This document shows positions 62,389-64,000 of a stretch of 64,000 bases of DNA, one piece after another (the first letter of the stretch is position 1; every line of letters starts with the position of its first letter). A program made the position numbers and the translations under genes. Origin of the DNA: Neurospora tetraspora (Eukaryota > Ascomycota > Sordariomycetes > Sordariales > Sordariaceae); NCBI RefSeq assembly GCF_033439725.1, contig NW_026944387.1:2666001-2730000 (forward strand), read 5' to 3'. The notes beneath the pieces were generated by a model. That model ran no database searches. It saw only the letters and a list, made by a program, of their open reading frames with translations, and was not told the origin of the DNA.

Positions 62389-62997
62389 CCCTTCCGTATT
62401 GCATATGGATGGAGTGTGATCGGCACCGTGAGACTCAAACAATACCCTCTCAAGCTGCAATAGCTAAAGAGCTCAGTATGTTTGGGAGGAGAAATTCATT
62501 AGAAAACTCGGAAGGAGGGTTTCATATGAAAAACCAACGCAACCCTCGCAACGTAGGGGCCGTAATTCATGCGGTAGAATCAACTGGGAAGAATGGATAT
62601 ACAGTGAATGCAATGAGAATGGGACAAAAGTGTGCTTGTTTGGTTCGGTCGGGAATCTGAGGGTAAAGACGCAATTTATATCTTGAGGCCCTTCTGACTC
62701 GCCTGAAAGGATATACGTACGGAGAAAAGTGTTCACCAAAGCCAACCACACCTCCCACTTAGATGTACCAAATGCCAACCACACCTTCCAGTTAGATGTA
62801 CCAAGTATATGGAATAGGCGTCAGGGGTAAATGGCAGGGGTAAGCACCTTGTGTAGTGTATGCCTAGCCCACTCAGCTGGGCTTGGCGTAAGTGGAACGG
62901 TGCACTCGATGGCGAAGGCAATGAAAACGTTTCGAGAAACGGCGGCGGCGTTTTTGGCTGAGTCATCCAAACCCCTGTTAAAAACTACAAAAAATTC
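62389..62997. other. Element interior, right subterminal region (captain promoter side)
   Basis: About 600 bases between the captain start and the right edge. Contains a 33-bp direct repeat and a small hairpin with 10-bp arms (62862-62871 with 62878-62887). No gene. Confidence 0.55.
62741..62806. repeat. Two 33-bp subterminal direct repeats
   Basis: Units 62741-62773 and 62774-62806 (GCCAACCACACC... to TTAGATGTACCAA...) lie head to tail with a few differences, ~200 bp inside the right edge of the element. Confidence 0.85.
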
Positions 62998-63039
62998 CTC
63001 CCATAGACAAGCTTCCGATTGGTAGCTTATCTATGGGAG
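62998..63039. repeat. Inverted 16-bp arms around a 10-bp spacer at the element/5S junction
   Basis: CTCCCATAGACAAGCT (62998-63013, element side) and AGCTTATCTATGGGAG (63024-63039, 5S side) are reverse complements at 15 of 16 positions around the spacer TCCGATTGGT. This is the shape of a tyrosine-recombinase core site. Confidence 0.8.
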
Positions 63040-63082
63040 AGCGGACGGAATCCCGAGTTTTCTACCATCTATGGTCGTATGT
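63016..63082 (-). pseudogene. 5' part of the split 5S rRNA gene
   Basis: Sixty-seven bases match the 5' part of the intact 5S gene, from ACATACGACC through AGCTACCAATCG, with one substitution (GGGATTCCG for GGGATCCCG). Identity ends abruptly at the element edge. The rest of the gene is at 53.4 kb in the same orientation. Confidence 0.88.
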
Positions 63083-63452
63083 GATTGGAGGGTGCGCAAA
63101 TTGTGTTTATCAACGATCGAAACTCAAGGGGGTGTAGGTAGTTAGTTGAAGCATCACGCTGTGTAAACACGTTTATAAGTCACCACCACGCACCACCACC
63201 ACCGCATCACCATTGTCAAAGCTATCATGTATGATATGATTTGCACAACAAATATGCTCTGTATTTACTTCTGTCTCTATTCTCTAGGGTTGTTGAATCT
63301 GTTGATCTGATACCATTACTGCTGGTTCATGTAGGGGGGCATTCAACCTTATGCCACTCATGTCTCTCTGTCTCTGTCTCTGTCTGTCTCTGTCTGTCTC
63401 TGTCTGTCTTTCATGATCGACTGCCTGCTTGTCCTGCTTGTTTTCTAATGAC
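63083..63452. other. Intergenic between the 5S 5' flank and the sorting nexin gene
   Basis: Holds the former upstream region of the split 5S gene, a CACCAC-rich stretch near 63.18 kb and the sorting-nexin 3' UTR with a TGTC/TCTG repeat. No gene. Confidence 0.5.
63360..63412. repeat. TCTG/TGTCTC microsatellite
   Basis: Alternating TGTCTC and TGTC units over about 50 bases, in the predicted 3' UTR of the sorting nexin gene. Confidence 0.85.
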
Positions 63453-64000
63453 CTACCCCCCTGACTGCTGCTGCTTCCTGCCCTGGTTTTCACCAAACAG
63501 GATATCGATGATCTCGTCTAAGAAGGTGAACGCCAAATGTGCACTACGTGAGACAAAAAAAAAGACGTCAAGTTAGTTCATCAACTTTCATCCATCAAGC
63601 AAAATGAAGGTTAGGGGTAGCAAGAACTTACTTCAACCGCTCATTGTTAAACGTCGCAAAAATCCTCCTGCTCGCCGCCTGCGCATTGAGCCGTCCCACC
63701 ACACTCGCCGCCAAATCCGGCACCAGCGTCGCGAGCATGAGACTAGCCTCCGTTTTTGTGCGTGCCTTCTCCTGCGCCGTCCTCGGCGTTTTGTTATTGG
63801 GCAGCTCGCCGCCGGGCCACATGCCGTCCTTGACAAGACCAATATACCGCAGCAGCGCGTCCTCGGCCACCAACATCCTGACGTTGTCGCGCAGCTTGCG
63901 CTCGATCGTGCCGCCCAGGAGCTGGTGCAGTACCACGACGACGGCCCGGCCGCGCAGCCAGTTGTTACCGCGGTTCAGCTCGAATACCTCGAGGAAGATG
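63453..64000 (-). CDS. mdm1: C-terminus of an MDM1/SNX13-type sorting nexin (PXA-RGS-PX-nexin_C), 5' part outside window
   Basis: Tethers ER to vacuole or lysosome and binds phosphoinositides. Only the nexin C-terminal domain is inside the window. Exons (minus) 63632 to beyond 64000 and 63453-63543 join in phase (AA|T). Landmarks are IFLEVFELNRGNNWLRGRA, VVVVLHQLLGGTIERKLRDN, then SLMLATLVPDLAASVVGRLN and the closing LAFTFLDEIIDILFG, all typical of the nexin_C domain in MDM1 and SNX13/14/25 homologues. The PXA, RGS and PX domains would lie to the right of the window. The protein ends shortly after in a Gln/Gly tail. The gene is the right-hand neighbour of the 5S insertion and is not affected by it. 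Confidence 0.85.

Larger units (their letters stand above)
53495..63015 (-). mobile_element. Starship-like tyrosine-recombinase element (~9.5 kb) inserted in a 5S rRNA gene
   Basis: Bounded by the two halves of one 5S rRNA gene in the same orientation, with a 19-20 bp direct repeat of 5S sequence at each edge. The first gene inside the right edge is a DUF3435 tyrosine recombinase pointing inward, which is the defining layout of Starships (captain at one end, cargo behind it). The cargo is one HET/ankyrin gene; a Harbinger transposase scrap lies between the two genes. The outermost 16 bases at each end are inverted copies of one another (14 of 16 identical, AGCTTATCTATCGGAG at 53484-53499 and its reverse complement at 62998-63013), overlapping the 5S repeat. 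Known Starships are usually tens to hundreds of kilobases, so this is either a minimal element or a shrunken one. The captain has an in-frame stop. No reverse transcriptase, integrase or poly(A) tail was seen. Confidence 0.75.

Noticed and set aside
53423-63082. Idea that the element is a LINE (Tad-like), given a ~19-bp direct repeat
   Set aside because: No reverse transcriptase, no poly(A) or simple-repeat tail, and the only mobility gene is a tyrosine recombinase placed as in Starships.
53423-63082. Idea that the two 5S pieces are independent pseudogenes
   Set aside because: They are complementary parts of one gene, in the same orientation, break at the same place and bracket a recombinase gene.

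Overview
The window is nuclear DNA of a filamentous ascomycete, most likely Neurospora or a close relative in the Sordariaceae. The evidence is compact genes with short GT...AG introns and CTAAC-type branch points, a 226-residue complex I PSST subunit like the Neurospora 19.3-kDa protein, dispersed single 5S rRNA genes ending in T-runs, and an intron-bearing tRNA-Glu. All exon models below were built by eye and checked for reading phase.

Layout. 0-5.2 kb: phospholipase D1 (minus, cut by the left edge). 6.3-7.9: gamma-tubulin. 9.2-10.2: complex I PSST subunit. 11.8-14.2: MPP10 (minus). 17.6-19.2: SPX plus three-helix membrane protein (VTC5-like). 20.0-21.6: nitronate monooxygenase. 22.1-24.2: membrane-anchored amidohydrolase (minus). 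25.3-28.2: Rsp5/Nedd4 HECT ligase (minus). 31.2-32.0: nuclear poly(A)-binding protein 2 (minus). 34.2: tRNA-Glu(CUC). 35.4-37.3: AIP1. 37.65: intact 5S rRNA gene. 38.5-41.1: AcuK-type zinc-cluster/PAS activator of gluconeogenesis (minus). 41.1-47.1: no recognisable gene. 47.1-50.5: MFS drug transporter (minus) with long introns. 63.5-64.0: C-terminus of an MDM1-type sorting nexin (minus, cut by the right edge).

The outstanding region is 53.4-63.1 kb. A second 5S rRNA gene (minus strand) is split in two: its 3' part lies at 53.42-53.49 kb and its 5' part at 63.02-63.08 kb, and the halves share a 19-20 bp direct repeat. Between them are about 9.5 kb holding (i) a DUF3435 tyrosine recombinase, the Starship 'captain' family, starting about 630 bp from one edge and pointing inward, (ii) an intact HET-domain/ankyrin gene of the heterokaryon-incompatibility type with 23 ankyrin repeats, and (iii) a PIF/Harbinger transposase scrap. 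This reads as a very small Starship-like element inserted in 5S rDNA. The junctions contain inverted arms around a short spacer, like a tyrosine-recombinase crossover site, and one arm matches the 5S gene itself. The captain has one in-frame stop, so the copy is probably no longer autonomous.

A second pattern is strand-specific loss of upstream ATGs. About 1.04 kb before the SPX gene and 0.95 kb before the Rsp5 gene have no sense-strand ATG, and 1.82 kb before the AcuK gene has one, which opens a 34-codon uORF. The antisense strand of the same stretches has a normal number. This predicts very long 5' leaders on these three regulatory genes.
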